64,000 bases of DNA from Myxococcales bacterium (GCA_016793325.1 JAEUKI010000078.1:62001-126000), one strand, 5' to 3'. Counted from the first letter of the stretch, positions 26,285-35,000 are shown. Translations and numbers: made by a program. The notes: generated by a model not told the origin, from the letters alone.

Positions 26285-27861
26285 AGAGCCGAACCAACCA
26301 CGAAGTGCGGCGCAGCGCGCGCCGAGCGATCGGGCTGCTCGCCCTCACCGCGGCGTTCGCAGGCTCGTGCTCGAACACGCCCCTGCCGGACCCCGGCAGC
26401 GAAGACCGCGCGAACAACGGCGTGTCGACCATGCGCGTGACGATCACGGGCGCCACCAACCGCGGGCTCCCCGAGACGCCGCTCGCCTTCGACGCGACCC
26501 ACGAATTCACGGTGAAGGTCGAGGCGCTCGGCCGCGATGGAAATCCTGTGCCGACATTCAACGGCACCGCGCAGATCGCGGTCACCCCCGGCGTGATGAC
26601 CAACATCTCGGGCCCCAACGTCACCGGGCGCCTCGTGCGGCTCTCCGCGGGCGTCGCCGAGGGGATCGTCGTGCGCTTCGTGCGGGCCTACGGCGAGACG
26701 CGCATCTCTGCGGAAGAGCAGGGCTACGACCTGCGCACGGAGCCGGGCAACCCGTCGTGCGCCGACGGCATGGACAACGACATGGACGGCCGCGTGGACT
26801 ACCCCGCGGACTACGGGTGCGCTGCGCCCAACGACGACAGCGAGCGCGGCGGCTCGTACGCGCAGGGCGTGAGCAACGCGATCTTCATCGGGACGCCCAC
26901 GGTCGACGACGTGCAGGGCTCGGGCGGGACGAGCCCGCTGCTCAACGAGCGCGTGAACATCACGCGAGGCTCGCTCGTGGTCACGCGCATCAGCGTGAGC
27001 GGCTTCTGGGTGACGGACACCGCCCGCGTGTTTTGCCCGGCCGAAGGCGGCGGGATGCGCCGCTGCGCGAACAGCCTCTTCTCGTTCAACTTTCGATTGC
27101 CCGAGGGCATGCGGCCCTGCGATCGGCTCGCGCGCTTGTCGGGCACGGTCCAAGAGTTCGTGAGCACCACGCAGATGGCCCAGCCGTCGTGGAACATTCC
27201 GCCCGAGGGACTGTTCACCGATCGATCGGGCACCTGTCCGATCCCCGAGGCCGTCGTGCTTCGGCCGACCGCGATGGGCGAGATGCCTTCGTCCGCGCCC
27301 GCGCTCGAAGTGCTGGACATGAGCGACATGTCCGAGCGGCTCGAGCCGCTCGAAAACGCGATCGTTCGCCTGCAAAACGTCGTCCTCTCGCAGAACGTGG
27401 GGCCCGCGCGCGCCAGCTGCGACATGGCCGCGGGCACGTGTACGTTCGGGCCAGGGCGCTCCAACTGCGACCTCCGCGGCGACCGCGGCGACGGCGTCGT
27501 GAACTTCGACGACCCGCTCGAGGCGCTCTGCGCGAACACCTGTCAGAAGACCGTCGGCTGCAGCGAGTGGACCGGATGGATCCGCTTCGGCCAGATGGCC
27601 GTGGATTTCGCGCAGAACCAGCCGGCCAACGTGCAGCGCTTCATCATCGCGCCGCGCGAGGCGATCTCGAATTTCGACCCGCTCAATCAACCCGCGCCGG
27701 GCGTGCGCGCGACGGTCACGGGGACCCTCAAGCAAGTGGGCCCCAACTGGATCGTCGAGCCGCGCTGCACGGTGGACCTCGTCTTCGACGGACGAGGGAC
27801 GGTGCTCGCGCCCAACGCGTCCTGCGTGACGCCCCGCGCGATCGGCGAGGAGTCGGGCTGA
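26281..27861 (+). CDS. Lipoprotein, operon partner of the 5'-nucleotidase
   Basis: A 526-residue lipoprotein (signal to FAGSC, Cys30). Its start codon overlaps the stop of the nucleotidase gene (ATGA). Near residue 160 it has the myxobacterial Asp-rich motif CADGMDNDMDGRVDYPADYGC, a MopE-like Ca-binding-type loop. Around residues 35-150 is a beta-sandwich-like segment (MRVTITGATNRGLPETPLAF). Later cysteine pairs (FCPAEGGGMRRC, CTFGPGRSNC, CANTCQKTVGC) suggest disulfides. No enzyme motif is visible. Together with the following outer-membrane protein, it may help bind or present the nucleotidase at the cell surface; this is inference from the operon. Confidence 0.72.
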   Translation: MKSRTNHEVRRSARRAIGLLALTAAFAGSCSNTPLPDPGSEDRANNGVSTMRVTITGATNRGLPETPLAFDATHEFTVKVEALGRDGNPVPTFNGTAQIAVTPGVMTNISGPNVTGRLVRLSAGVAEGIVVRFVRAYGETRISAEEQGYDLRTEPGNPSCADGMDNDMDGRVDYPADYGCAAPNDDSERGGSYAQGVSNAIFIGTPTVDDVQGSGGTSPLLNERVNITRGSLVVTRISVSGFWVTDTARVFCPAEGGGMRRCANSLFSFNFRLPEGMRPCDRLARLSGTVQEFVSTTQMAQPSWNIPPEGLFTDRSGTCPIPEAVVLRPTAMGEMPSSAPALEVLDMSDMSERLEPLENAIVRLQNVVLSQNVGPARASCDMAAGTCTFGPGRSNCDLRGDRGDGVVNFDDPLEALCANTCQKTVGCSEWTGWIRFGQMAVDFAQNQPANVQRFIIAPREAISNFDPLNQPAPGVRATVTGTLKQVGPNWIVEPRCTVDLVFDGRGTVLAPNASCVTPRAIGEESG

Positions 27862-27864
27862 GCG

Positions 27865-29610
27865 ATGAACACGAGCTTCGTACGGGCGGGGACTTCACCC
27901 AACACTGACAGCACCAGAATTCAACACGAGCGCGCCGAGAGCATGGTCAACGAGAGCAGATTCCGAGGGCGATTCGCGCACACACAAAAGCGCGGAGCGA
28001 TGGCTCTTCTGTGCGCCGCGGTGCTGGCGCCGACGGGGGCGCTCGCGCAAGCGACGTCCAACGCGACGACGCAGGGCGCTCCGGCGACCGCGCCCGCGCA
28101 GCCCGCGAGCTCGTCGAACAGCGAGGAGCGCTCGCACGACTTTCTCGACACGCGCTTGACGTGGACGTTCGGCGACGACGACGTGCTGCAGGCCACCGGG
28201 CAGCGCGTCCCGATTTCGGGACTGCCGTCCATCGGCGACCGCTCGCAGTATCAGCTGTTCTTCGACGCGCTCAACTCGCGCTTCGCGGGCCGCGAGAACC
28301 TGACGCACTTGACCATGTACGCCAGGGCGCCGGGCTTCATCCCGCGCGTGATGACCGAGGCGTCGTTGGTCTTGCGCTTCGACCTCGGCCAGCTCTCGAC
28401 CAACTCGGGCAACCTGACGCAAGCCCTCTTCGACGCAGGAACCTACCTGCGCTTGCAGTACCAGACGAACCTTTCGCGCCCGAACGACGGCTTGAGCATC
28501 ACGTTCTTCCCGTTCGACACGGATCGTTTTCGCGTGGGCTATCTCTGGGATTTGTCCTGGGGCGGCAACGACATCTTTCCGCGGCGCGTCGGCGGAGCGC
28601 CGGGCGTTCGCTTCGCGTACGACAGCGGGATCTTCTCGGCGTGGGGCGGGTTCAAGACCGCGCAGATCGTCGTTCCGCTCGAAGTGCAAGTGATGTCCGG
28701 GGACATCGACGTCGTGCGCGTGCAAGAGACGCAGTTCGCCGGCCTCGGCGGCGTAAGCGTTCGCCCGCACGAGATGTTTCGCATCGACGCGTCGGGAGGC
28801 TTCTTCCAGCAGGGCAAGTTCGACTTCCCTGGCGTGCGCGGTCTGCCGGCGTACGTGTTCGGCGGCAGCGTCCGCGCGGTGGTCAACCAGGGCATGCCCG
28901 CGTCGACGTCGATCGACATGCTGCTCTACCGCAACCACCCCGACTTTCCGATGCAGCTCTTTCGCCCGGAGAACTACACGCCGGGCCGCGTCGCGTGGAA
29001 CGTCTCTGCCGAGCTCGCCGTCGTCGACCAGCACCTCGTCGACGTCAACGCTCCCGGCCGCACGAATTTTCAGCTCGGCCTCGCTGGCGCGCTCCAGGGC
29101 CGCTTGAAGATCGGGTACTTGAACCTCGGCCTCACAGGGCTCTACCGCGACGTCACGTTCCTCCTGCGCAACGTCCCGAGCTTCATCCCGTTTCAGACGC
29201 TCCCGACGGACGCGCAGATCAGCCCGGAGTTCTTCTTCGCGGCCAACGTCGACTACCGCGTGTCCGCGGCGAACCTCACGCCGTCGCTCATCGTGGGGTT
29301 GCAGCTTCCCGCGACGTTCGGGAGCGTCGTACGCGAGGGCTCGCTCGAGTCTGCGCGCACCCTCGTCATTCGCCGCGCCGGTAACTTCTCGATCTTGCCG
29401 CCCGGCGAGCGAGCGATCCCGATCTTCTCTGCGCGCGCCGCGCTGCGCTGGGACCTCTCGTCGATCTTCGCGATCATCGGCTGGCTCCAGTACGTGCGCG
29501 ATCAAAACGCCACGCTCCTCCAGGTCGACACGTCGGGAACGCGCCAAGTCCGCATCTTCCAAGCGCCGGATCAGCTCGGCTTCGGCATCGCCGCCCAAGC
29601 CCGCTTCTGA
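27865..29610 (+). CDS. Outer-membrane beta-barrel-like protein, third gene of nucleotidase operon
   Basis: A protein of up to 581 residues. The ATG at 27865 follows the previous stop by 3 bp; the signal peptide proper (MALLCAAVLAPTGALAQ) begins at residue 46, so starts at 27943 or 28000 are equally possible. The mature chain has regularly spaced amphipathic strands with aromatic girdle residues (YLRLQYQTNL, LSITFFPFDTDRFRVGYLWDLSWGG, KIGYLNLGLTGLYRDVTF, FFFAANVDYRV) and ends in GFGIAAQARF, the C-terminal Phe typical of barrel proteins. No channel family is recognised. In context it may export, dock or import the products of the 5'-nucleotidase. Confidence 0.75.
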   Translation: MNTSFVRAGTSPNTDSTRIQHERAESMVNESRFRGRFAHTQKRGAMALLCAAVLAPTGALAQATSNATTQGAPATAPAQPASSSNSEERSHDFLDTRLTWTFGDDDVLQATGQRVPISGLPSIGDRSQYQLFFDALNSRFAGRENLTHLTMYARAPGFIPRVMTEASLVLRFDLGQLSTNSGNLTQALFDAGTYLRLQYQTNLSRPNDGLSITFFPFDTDRFRVGYLWDLSWGGNDIFPRRVGGAPGVRFAYDSGIFSAWGGFKTAQIVVPLEVQVMSGDIDVVRVQETQFAGLGGVSVRPHEMFRIDASGGFFQQGKFDFPGVRGLPAYVFGGSVRAVVNQGMPASTSIDMLLYRNHPDFPMQLFRPENYTPGRVAWNVSAELAVVDQHLVDVNAPGRTNFQLGLAGALQGRLKIGYLNLGLTGLYRDVTFLLRNVPSFIPFQTLPTDAQISPEFFFAANVDYRVSAANLTPSLIVGLQLPATFGSVVREGSLESARTLVIRRAGNFSILPPGERAIPIFSARAALRWDLSSIFAIIGWLQYVRDQNATLLQVDTSGTRQVRIFQAPDQLGFGIAAQARF

Positions 29611-29759
29611 GCGCGTGGCGGGACGCCGCGCGCGGCGGCTTACGTCCTCGCTCGCTCCCGCGCCGTACATAAGAGTACGGCTTGGTCGCTCGCTGCGGGC
29701 GCGCTCGCCGCGCACAGCGTCCGGCCACGCGCTCGCCCAATCGAGTACCAGGGACACTC

Positions 29760-29872
29760 GAACTGGGAACGAGCAGGGGAGAACTGGGAACGAGCAGGGG
29801 AGAACTGGGAACGAGCAGGGGACGGATCCTCGTAGACACGGGGAGAACGAGCAGGGGACGGATCCTCGTAGA
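29760..29872. repeat. Short tandem repeats upstream of the vWA gene
   Basis: Three perfect 21-bp units (29760-29780, 29781-29801, 29802-29822; each begins GAACTGGGAACGAG) are followed by a 28-bp sequence present twice (29809-29836 and 29845-29872, period 36 bp, containing CGGATCCTCGTAGA). The second repeat begins inside the third unit. This lies within the 417-bp gene-free stretch 29611-30027. It could be a slippage product or an array of protein-binding sites; nothing in it looks coding in either strand. Confidence 0.8.
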
Positions 29873-29885
29873 GGTCCGTCCCCGC

Positions 29886-29920
29886 TCACTCGAGTACGTG
29901 TCGTTCACTCGAGTACGTGT
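29886..29920. repeat. 16-bp direct repeat with CTCGAG core, candidate operator
   Basis: TCACTCGAGTACGTGT occurs at 29886-29901 and again at 29905-29920, 19 bp apart start to start and about 110 bp before the GTG of the vWA gene. Each copy contains the 8-bp palindrome ACTCGAGT. A related arrangement, TCGAGTAC and ACTCGA in inverted order, lies at 29741-29761. Near-two-helical-turn spacing fits a dimer-pair operator, but no regulator is known. Confidence 0.45.
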
Positions 29921-30027
29921 GACTGCTCTCACACCGCCATTCGAGCGCGTGTGCCTCCATCGCACTCGTTCCTCGCGCCGCGATACGCTCGCGCCGTCGA
30001 CTCAACGACGCGAAAGACACCTCCATC

Positions 30028-31257
30028 GTGGCAAAGGCGAAAAAGTCTGTCGCAAAGAAGCCCGTCGCGAAGCGGCCTGCTGCCAAGAAAGCCGTCGCGA
30101 AGAAAGCCGTCGCGAAGAAGGCCGTCGCGAAGAAGGCCGCTGCGAAGAAAGCCGTCGCGAGACGCCCCCATATCCCCGAGGTGCAAGCGCCCGAGGCGCC
30201 CATCGCGACGCCCACGACGGCCACCAACTACATCGCGCTCGTGCTCGATCGGAGCGGCTCGATGTCCCGCATTCGCGCGAAAGTCGTCGCGTCGTGCAAC
30301 GAGCAACTCGCGTCGGTGCGCGCGAACGCAGCGTCGACCGGGCAGCCTTCGTACGCGAGCGTGTTCACGTTCGAGAGTCACGTGGACCCGCCGCTCTTCT
30401 TCGGACGCGCTGCAGAAAAGCTCGTGGATCTCGAATCCAAGGACGTTCGACTCGGCGGCGCCACCGCGCTTCTCGACGGCGTCGGTACGGCGATCACGCA
30501 CTTGAAGAGCCTCCCTGGCGCAGAGGGACCTTCGGCCGAACACGTGAGCTACCTCGTCGTCACGATCACCGACGGCTTCGAAAACGCCTCGAACACCTAC
30601 AAGAAGAACTTCGCGACGATGCTCGCCGACTGTCAGCGCACCGGCCGATGGAGCTTCGTGTTCATGTGCCCCAAGGCCGGCGTCAAGACGCTCGTGCGCT
30701 TCGGCGTCCCCGCGGGCAACATCATGCCCTGGCAGCCCAACAACAAAGGCGCCGAGCAGCTCGGAAAGCAGGTCGCCGAAGGGCTCCAGCAGTACTACGA
30801 GCAGCGCGCCAGCGGACAGAAAGCCACGACCAAGTTCTTCGTCACCGACGTGGCGAGCGTCGATCGCAAGGCGCTCACCGAGAAGCTCGTCGACCTCTCG
30901 GATCAGTTCGCGCGGTTCGCCGTGAAGAGCTCCGACGTCATCCGCCCCTTCGTCGAGAGCGCGCTGAAGAAAAACAAAGACCTCTCCAAGCGCTTCGGGA
31001 GCGCGTACCAAAAGGGCCACGCGTACTACGAGCTCACGAAGGCCGAGACCGTTCAAGCAGCCAAATCACTGCTCATCGTCGATCGCTCGACGAACAAGAT
31101 CTACGGCGGCGACCAAGCGCGCGCGCTGCTCGGGCTCCCGATCGGCGAGTCGTGCAAGGTCAAGCCCGGAGACCACGGCGACTACGCGATCTTCGTCGAG
31201 AGCACCTCGGTCAACCGACGGCTCGAGTCGAACACGACGCTCCTGTATCGCGCGTGA
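30028..31257 (+). CDS. von Willebrand factor A domain protein with histone-H1-like Lys/Ala tail
   Basis: A 409-residue protein with a GTG start. Residues 4-46 are a Lys/Ala/Val/Pro repeat (VAKKA units), encoded by nearly identical 15-bp DNA repeats and resembling the basic tail of bacterial H1-like proteins. The vWA domain follows, with the MIDAS metal site Asp74-x-Ser76-x-Ser78 (DRSGSMS), a Thr in GGATALLDG and an Asp in ITDGFENAS. A third region (about 270-409) includes IVDRSTNKIYGGDQARALLGLP. vWA domains bind metal and protein partners. The tail would bind DNA, RNA or polyphosphate. The fusion suggests a nucleic-acid-tethered adaptor. There is no signal peptide, so it is cytoplasmic. Confidence 0.82.
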   Translation: MAKAKKSVAKKPVAKRPAAKKAVAKKAVAKKAVAKKAAAKKAVARRPHIPEVQAPEAPIATPTTATNYIALVLDRSGSMSRIRAKVVASCNEQLASVRANAASTGQPSYASVFTFESHVDPPLFFGRAAEKLVDLESKDVRLGGATALLDGVGTAITHLKSLPGAEGPSAEHVSYLVVTITDGFENASNTYKKNFATMLADCQRTGRWSFVFMCPKAGVKTLVRFGVPAGNIMPWQPNNKGAEQLGKQVAEGLQQYYEQRASGQKATTKFFVTDVASVDRKALTEKLVDLSDQFARFAVKSSDVIRPFVESALKKNKDLSKRFGSAYQKGHAYYELTKAETVQAAKSLLIVDRSTNKIYGGDQARALLGLPIGESCKVKPGDHGDYAIFVESTSVNRRLESNTTLLYRA

Positions 31258-31260
31258 GCC

Positions 31261-32391
31261 TCACGCGCCGCGAAGGCGCGAGAGCACGGCGTCCATCACC
31301 GCGGGTCTCAACGCGCGGATCCCGTTGTTCTCGCGCGTCGGGTGGACGCGGTTGGTGACGAGGGCGACGCAGAGCTCGGCGTCCGGGTCGCACCACAACA
31401 TGGTCCCTGTAAATCCAAGGTGACCGAAGGTCATCATGCTCGCTCGCTCGCCCGCGCTCGAGCCCGCGGGGCTCTTGGCGTCCCAGCCCAACCGGTGCGT
31501 ACCCCCTTCGCGCGGCGTGGCCATCGCGCGAAGGACGCTCGCGCTCACCCAGCCGTCGCCGACGTCTTCGCCCGCCATCGCGCGCAGCGACGCTTCGCCG
31601 AGGATCGCGAGGTCCCGCGCCGTTCCGAAGAGGCCCGCGTGCCCGCACACGCCGCCGAACGCGTAGCAGTTTTCGTCGTGCACGAGGCCCTGCACCAACG
31701 CGGGCTCGCCCTCGCCGCGCCACGCGCAGAGCTCGGTCGGCGCGACCTCGCTCGAATCGACGCCCCGATATTCATGTACCGCGCGATATCCCAGCGTGAG
31801 CGCGCCGTACGTCGCCGCGAGCGGCTCGATCACGCGCTCGCGCACGAGGGTCCCGAGCGATCGTCCGCTCGCCGTCGCGACGGCCTCGCCCGCGGTGATG
31901 TACCCGAGGTCGCTGTAGCGCGCGGTGCTTCCGTTGGGCTCGAGGGGCTCTTCGAAGAGCTTCGCGAAGAGCGTCGCGCGCGCGGCTTCGGTGCCCGCGT
32001 CCCGCGCGGCGATGTGACGAAAGAGAGGCTCCCACGCGCGAAGCTCGCTTCGGTGGGACAAAAGGGCCTCGAGCGTCGCGCGTCCCGCGGCGCTCGCGCG
32101 GCTCTCGGGCCAGAGCGCCTCGGCGGGGGTCGCGAGCGGGAGCTTCTCGCGATCGGCCCACGAAATCGCGGCGAGCGCGAAGACCGCCTTGCTCACGCTC
32201 GCGAGGTCGTAGAGCGTCTCTGTCCGCGCGCGCGGCGACGATGGATCGTACGTGAGCCCTCCGAACGCGAGGTCTTCGCTGCGCCAGAGCGCGCGATCGC
32301 TCGATCGATCGCGCCACCGGACGCTGAGCTGCCCGCCCGGCGTCACGCCGTCCGCGACCGCGCGATCGAGCAGAGACTCTACAGCGTCCAT
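31261..32391 (-). CDS. Serine hydrolase of the beta-lactamase/DD-peptidase (class C) family
   Basis: A 376-residue protein. The active-site tetrad Ser65-x-x-Lys68 (SVSK) follows TLYDLA. The second motif is Tyr159-Ser-Asp (YSDLGY, where the family usually has Tyr-x-Asn). The third is HLGFTG late in the chain, in the position of the His/Lys-x-Gly motif. These are hallmarks of class C beta-lactamase-fold esterases and peptidases (PF00144). No signal peptide is visible, so it is probably a cytoplasmic esterase rather than a resistance enzyme. ATG 32391 overlaps the end of the upstream LOG gene by 13 bp, so the two are translationally coupled. It converges with the vWA gene with only 3 bp between stops. 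Confidence 0.8.
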   Translation of the reverse strand: MDAVESLLDRAVADGVTPGGQLSVRWRDRSSDRALWRSEDLAFGGLTYDPSSPRARTETLYDLASVSKAVFALAAISWADREKLPLATPAEALWPESRASAAGRATLEALLSHRSELRAWEPLFRHIAARDAGTEAARATLFAKLFEEPLEPNGSTARYSDLGYITAGEAVATASGRSLGTLVRERVIEPLAATYGALTLGYRAVHEYRGVDSSEVAPTELCAWRGEGEPALVQGLVHDENCYAFGGVCGHAGLFGTARDLAILGEASLRAMAGEDVGDGWVSASVLRAMATPREGGTHRLGWDAKSPAGSSAGERASMMTFGHLGFTGTMLWCDPDAELCVALVTNRVHPTRENNGIRALRPAVMDAVLSRLRGA

Positions 32392-32942
32392 GCGTCGAGC
32401 CAGGCTTCGAGTCCCGCGACGCCGTCGACCACCTCGAGGGCGTTTGCGACGTTGTCCGGAACAAACTTCTCGCGCACCGCGCGCTCGACCCACGCGCGAA
32501 GGCCCTCCCAGAAGCCGCCGACCTCCACCAGCACGACGCGCTTTTCGTGAAGCCCGATCTGCCGCTCGGTGAGCGCCTCGAAGAGCTCGTCGAGCGTCCC
32601 GAACCCTCCCGGCAGCGCGACGAACGCGTCGCTCTCGCGAAACATCCACTCTTTGCGCTGGTACATCGTGTCGACGACGCCGAGCTCGGTGAGCCCTTTG
32701 TGCGTGAGCTCGCGCTGATCGAGCGAGCGAGGAATCACCCCGAGCACGCTCCCGCCGGCCCCGAGCGCGGCGTCGGCGACCGCGCCCATCATCCCCACGC
32801 TGGCGCCGCCGTACACGAGTCGAAGGGACCTCTTCGCGATGAGGGCGCCCACCTCGTTGGCGAGCGCGAAGTACCGCGGGTCGACGGCGCGCGAGCTCCC
32901 ACAAAATACGCAGACGGATTTCGCAGACGACTCTCTCTTCAT
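32379..32942 (-). CDS. LOG family protein (cytokinin-type nucleoside 5'-monophosphate phosphoribohydrolase)
   Basis: A 187-residue protein of usual length for the family. It begins VCVFCGSS and LRLVYGGASVGMMG, contains YQRKEWM (Arg96 in the nucleotide-phosphate site) and the signature PGGFGTLDE at residues 111-119. LOG proteins cleave AMP or N6-modified AMP to the base and ribose 5-phosphate in the cytoplasm. In bacteria the physiological role is often nucleotide salvage. It is translationally coupled to the serine hydrolase gene by a 13-bp overlap. The assignment to the family is firm; activity on cytokinin nucleotides is not implied. Confidence 0.88.
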   Translation of the reverse strand: MKRESSAKSVCVFCGSSRAVDPRYFALANEVGALIAKRSLRLVYGGASVGMMGAVADAALGAGGSVLGVIPRSLDQRELTHKGLTELGVVDTMYQRKEWMFRESDAFVALPGGFGTLDELFEALTERQIGLHEKRVVLVEVGGFWEGLRAWVERAVREKFVPDNVANALEVVDGVAGLEAWLDAWTL

Positions 32943-32958
32943 CGCGCGCGAGTGTATG

Positions 32959-34080
32959 TCAGCGCGCGGTCAAGAAGGTGAGCGTGCTCGCCGCCGAGAA
33001 TCCGACGCCGCACGGCCCGCCCATCGCGGGCATCACCGTCGAGCGCAGGGCGATCCGCACGCGGCTCGCCGGCGCGAACGTGATGTCCGTCGACGACCGA
33101 AACACGAGCCGCGCCGTTCGCGCGATGGAGGTCTCGCTGTCGATCGTGAACGCGCGCACAGGCGCCGCGCCGACGAACACGTCGAACGTCGCCGAGCGGC
33201 CCCGACACTCGGCGCGCGACGCAAAGTCGTTGCCCGTGAGCCCGATCACGCCCGCGACGCCCTTGACCACCGCGCCGGTGATCGTCCGCGGGCCGCCGAT
33301 GTGCTGCCCTGCCGTCTCGAGGCGCCCGCTCGCTTGCGCGCCCATCGCCGAATCGCCAGCCATCGTCAGCGCGACGTCCTCGGTGCTCGTCGTCATGGAG
33401 CTCGTCGGGCACGCACACAAAATCGAGCGAGAGCCCGACGGGAGCACTTCGTTCAGCGGATTTTCGGCGATCGTGAGCGTAAACGGCCCCGATTGCGCGA
33501 GGTATCCGTCGACGGCGATCATCAGGCGATCGCCGATCGCGAGCCCCGTCGCGACCGCGCGCGCGCCGGCGCCGAAGCACGCGGACGGATCGTCCGAGTC
33601 GTCGTTGCACGCGATGGGCATCCCTGGAAGGTCACAGGATCCGCGGTGGATGGTCACGACCGTGTCCGACGCGAGCGGGCACGCGCTGCCCTCGGTCGCG
33701 ACCTCGGTGGTGGCGACGACCGTTCCGCCGCGTTGGACTTGGTAGTCGAAGTAGATCTCGGGCGCGCCGCGGGACATCGCGTTGCAGCTCGCGGGCGGGT
33801 CGGCGAGGTGCGCTCCGTTGATGGTCGACCCCGAGAACACGAGCGAGCCGCCGATGACGCGACCCTGCGTCGAGTCGAGCAGCGAGACGCACGCGCGCCG
33901 CGGCCCCGCGTCGACGCCCGCGTCCACGCCGGTGTCGGTCTCCATCACGTCCATGGGAACGTCGCCGTCGCGCGGCGGCTCCATGAGCTTCGAGATGTCC
34001 CACGAGCAGCCGGCGAACGCTCCAGACACTGCGCACACAAAAACAACCGCGGCGACGCGCGCCACCCTCGGTGATCGCAT
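32959..34080 (-). CDS. Lipoprotein of unknown function
   Basis: A 373-residue lipoprotein (MRSPRVARVAAVVFVCAVSGAFAGC, Cys25). A short acidic/Thr linker (DVMETDTGVDAGVDAG) leads into a beta-rich domain with a pre-peptidase-like pattern around residues 150-220 (VTIHRGSCDLPGMPIACNDDSDD, GDRLMIAVDGYLAQSGPFTLTI), which resembles PPC-type C-terminal domains. The last 130 residues are also beta-rich (GPRTITGAVVKGVAGVIGL). Four cysteines may form disulfides. Its start overlaps the stop of the upstream TPR gene by one base (TGATG), so the pair is translationally coupled. Confidence 0.65.
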   Translation of the reverse strand: MRSPRVARVAAVVFVCAVSGAFAGCSWDISKLMEPPRDGDVPMDVMETDTGVDAGVDAGPRRACVSLLDSTQGRVIGGSLVFSGSTINGAHLADPPASCNAMSRGAPEIYFDYQVQRGGTVVATTEVATEGSACPLASDTVVTIHRGSCDLPGMPIACNDDSDDPSACFGAGARAVATGLAIGDRLMIAVDGYLAQSGPFTLTIAENPLNEVLPSGSRSILCACPTSSMTTSTEDVALTMAGDSAMGAQASGRLETAGQHIGGPRTITGAVVKGVAGVIGLTGNDFASRAECRGRSATFDVFVGAAPVRAFTIDSETSIARTARLVFRSSTDITFAPASRVRIALRSTVMPAMGGPCGVGFSAASTLTFLTAR

Positions 34081-35000
34081 CAGAAGCGACCTCCGAGGAC
34101 GATCGACGCCTCGTTGGGCAGCGCGACAATCGTCCCTGTAAACGTCGGTCTCGCGCGGGTCGTCGTGGTCGGCGCCGAGCGCGGCGCGGGGCGCGCGGCG
34201 GGCGTGTCGGGGCCCTGCGCGAGGTCGATTCCAAACGAAACGCCCGAGGCGATCGCGAGGCCGATCGAAGAGAACATCAACACGTTGACCAGCGTCGCCC
34301 GGAGCTGAACCTCGCTGACCAATCGCGGAGCGCACCACTCGGTGTCCGGGGTGCGCATGGGGCGCAGGTCACCGCAGGTCTCTCGGAGCGCCTGATAGTA
34401 GGTCGACGAGAAGCCCGCGACGCCGCCCGCCGCTGCGCCGCCCGCCAGCGCAAACGCGCCGAGCACGAAGCCCACCGTACGCGCCGTGTGCGCCCGAGGA
34501 ACCACCACGGGCCTCTCGACGACGCGCTCGCTCACGATGGTGCGCGTCGTTTCGGCGCCCGTCCCGTGCTCGCGCGTCGCTTGTTCGTGCGCAGCCTCGG
34601 CGTCCGCGCGAAGGACGCGAAGGCGCTCTTCGACCTGCGCGCGCTCGGGCGCGTTGGGGAGCTGGTGCAGAAACCGCTCGTAGGCGTCCACCGCTTGTTG
34701 CGGAATGCCCATGCGATCGTAGGTGACGCCGAGGTTGTAGAGGATCCTCGGGCGCGGCGAGAGCGTGAAGGCCGCCTCGAAGCGCGCGGCCGCGGTGCTG
34801 AAATCCTCGCGCGCAAACGCGGCGCTGCCCTCTTCGTAGAGCGCGAGCGCGCGTCGGTCTGCTTCGGCTGCGCTCAAGCGCTCGCCGGTCTGCGCGGCCG
34901 CTGTGCTCGGCGCGCTCGCGACGAGCGCGCACGCGAGCGCCCCCGCGAGCAGCGCGATGCGCGACGAAGAGAACGAAGCAAGAAGAGGGCGCGAGGCCAT
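34080..35000 (-). CDS. Exported TPR protein with C-terminal membrane segments
   Basis: A 306-residue protein with a signal peptide (cleavage near STAAAQ, residue 36). Tetratricopeptide-like helices follow at about 45-135 (ALALYEEGSAAFAREDFSTA, PRILYNLGVTYDRMGIPQQA, AVDAYERFLHQLPNAP). A hydrophobic pair comes next (TVGFVLGAFALAGGAAAGG at about 175-195, VNVLMFSSIGLAIASGVSFG at about 230-250). The C-terminal part is Ala/Pro/Arg-rich. This type of signal peptide-TPR-two-membrane-segment protein is frequent in myxobacteria and usually of unknown role. It is coupled to the lipoprotein gene that follows. I infer a periplasmic scaffold. Confidence 0.72.
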   Translation of the reverse strand: MASRPLLASFSSSRIALLAGALACALVASAPSTAAAQTGERLSAAEADRRALALYEEGSAAFAREDFSTAAARFEAAFTLSPRPRILYNLGVTYDRMGIPQQAVDAYERFLHQLPNAPERAQVEERLRVLRADAEAAHEQATREHGTGAETTRTIVSERVVERPVVVPRAHTARTVGFVLGAFALAGGAAAGGVAGFSSTYYQALRETCGDLRPMRTPDTEWCAPRLVSEVQLRATLVNVLMFSSIGLAIASGVSFGIDLAQGPDTPAARPAPRSAPTTTTRARPTFTGTIVALPNEASIVLGGRF

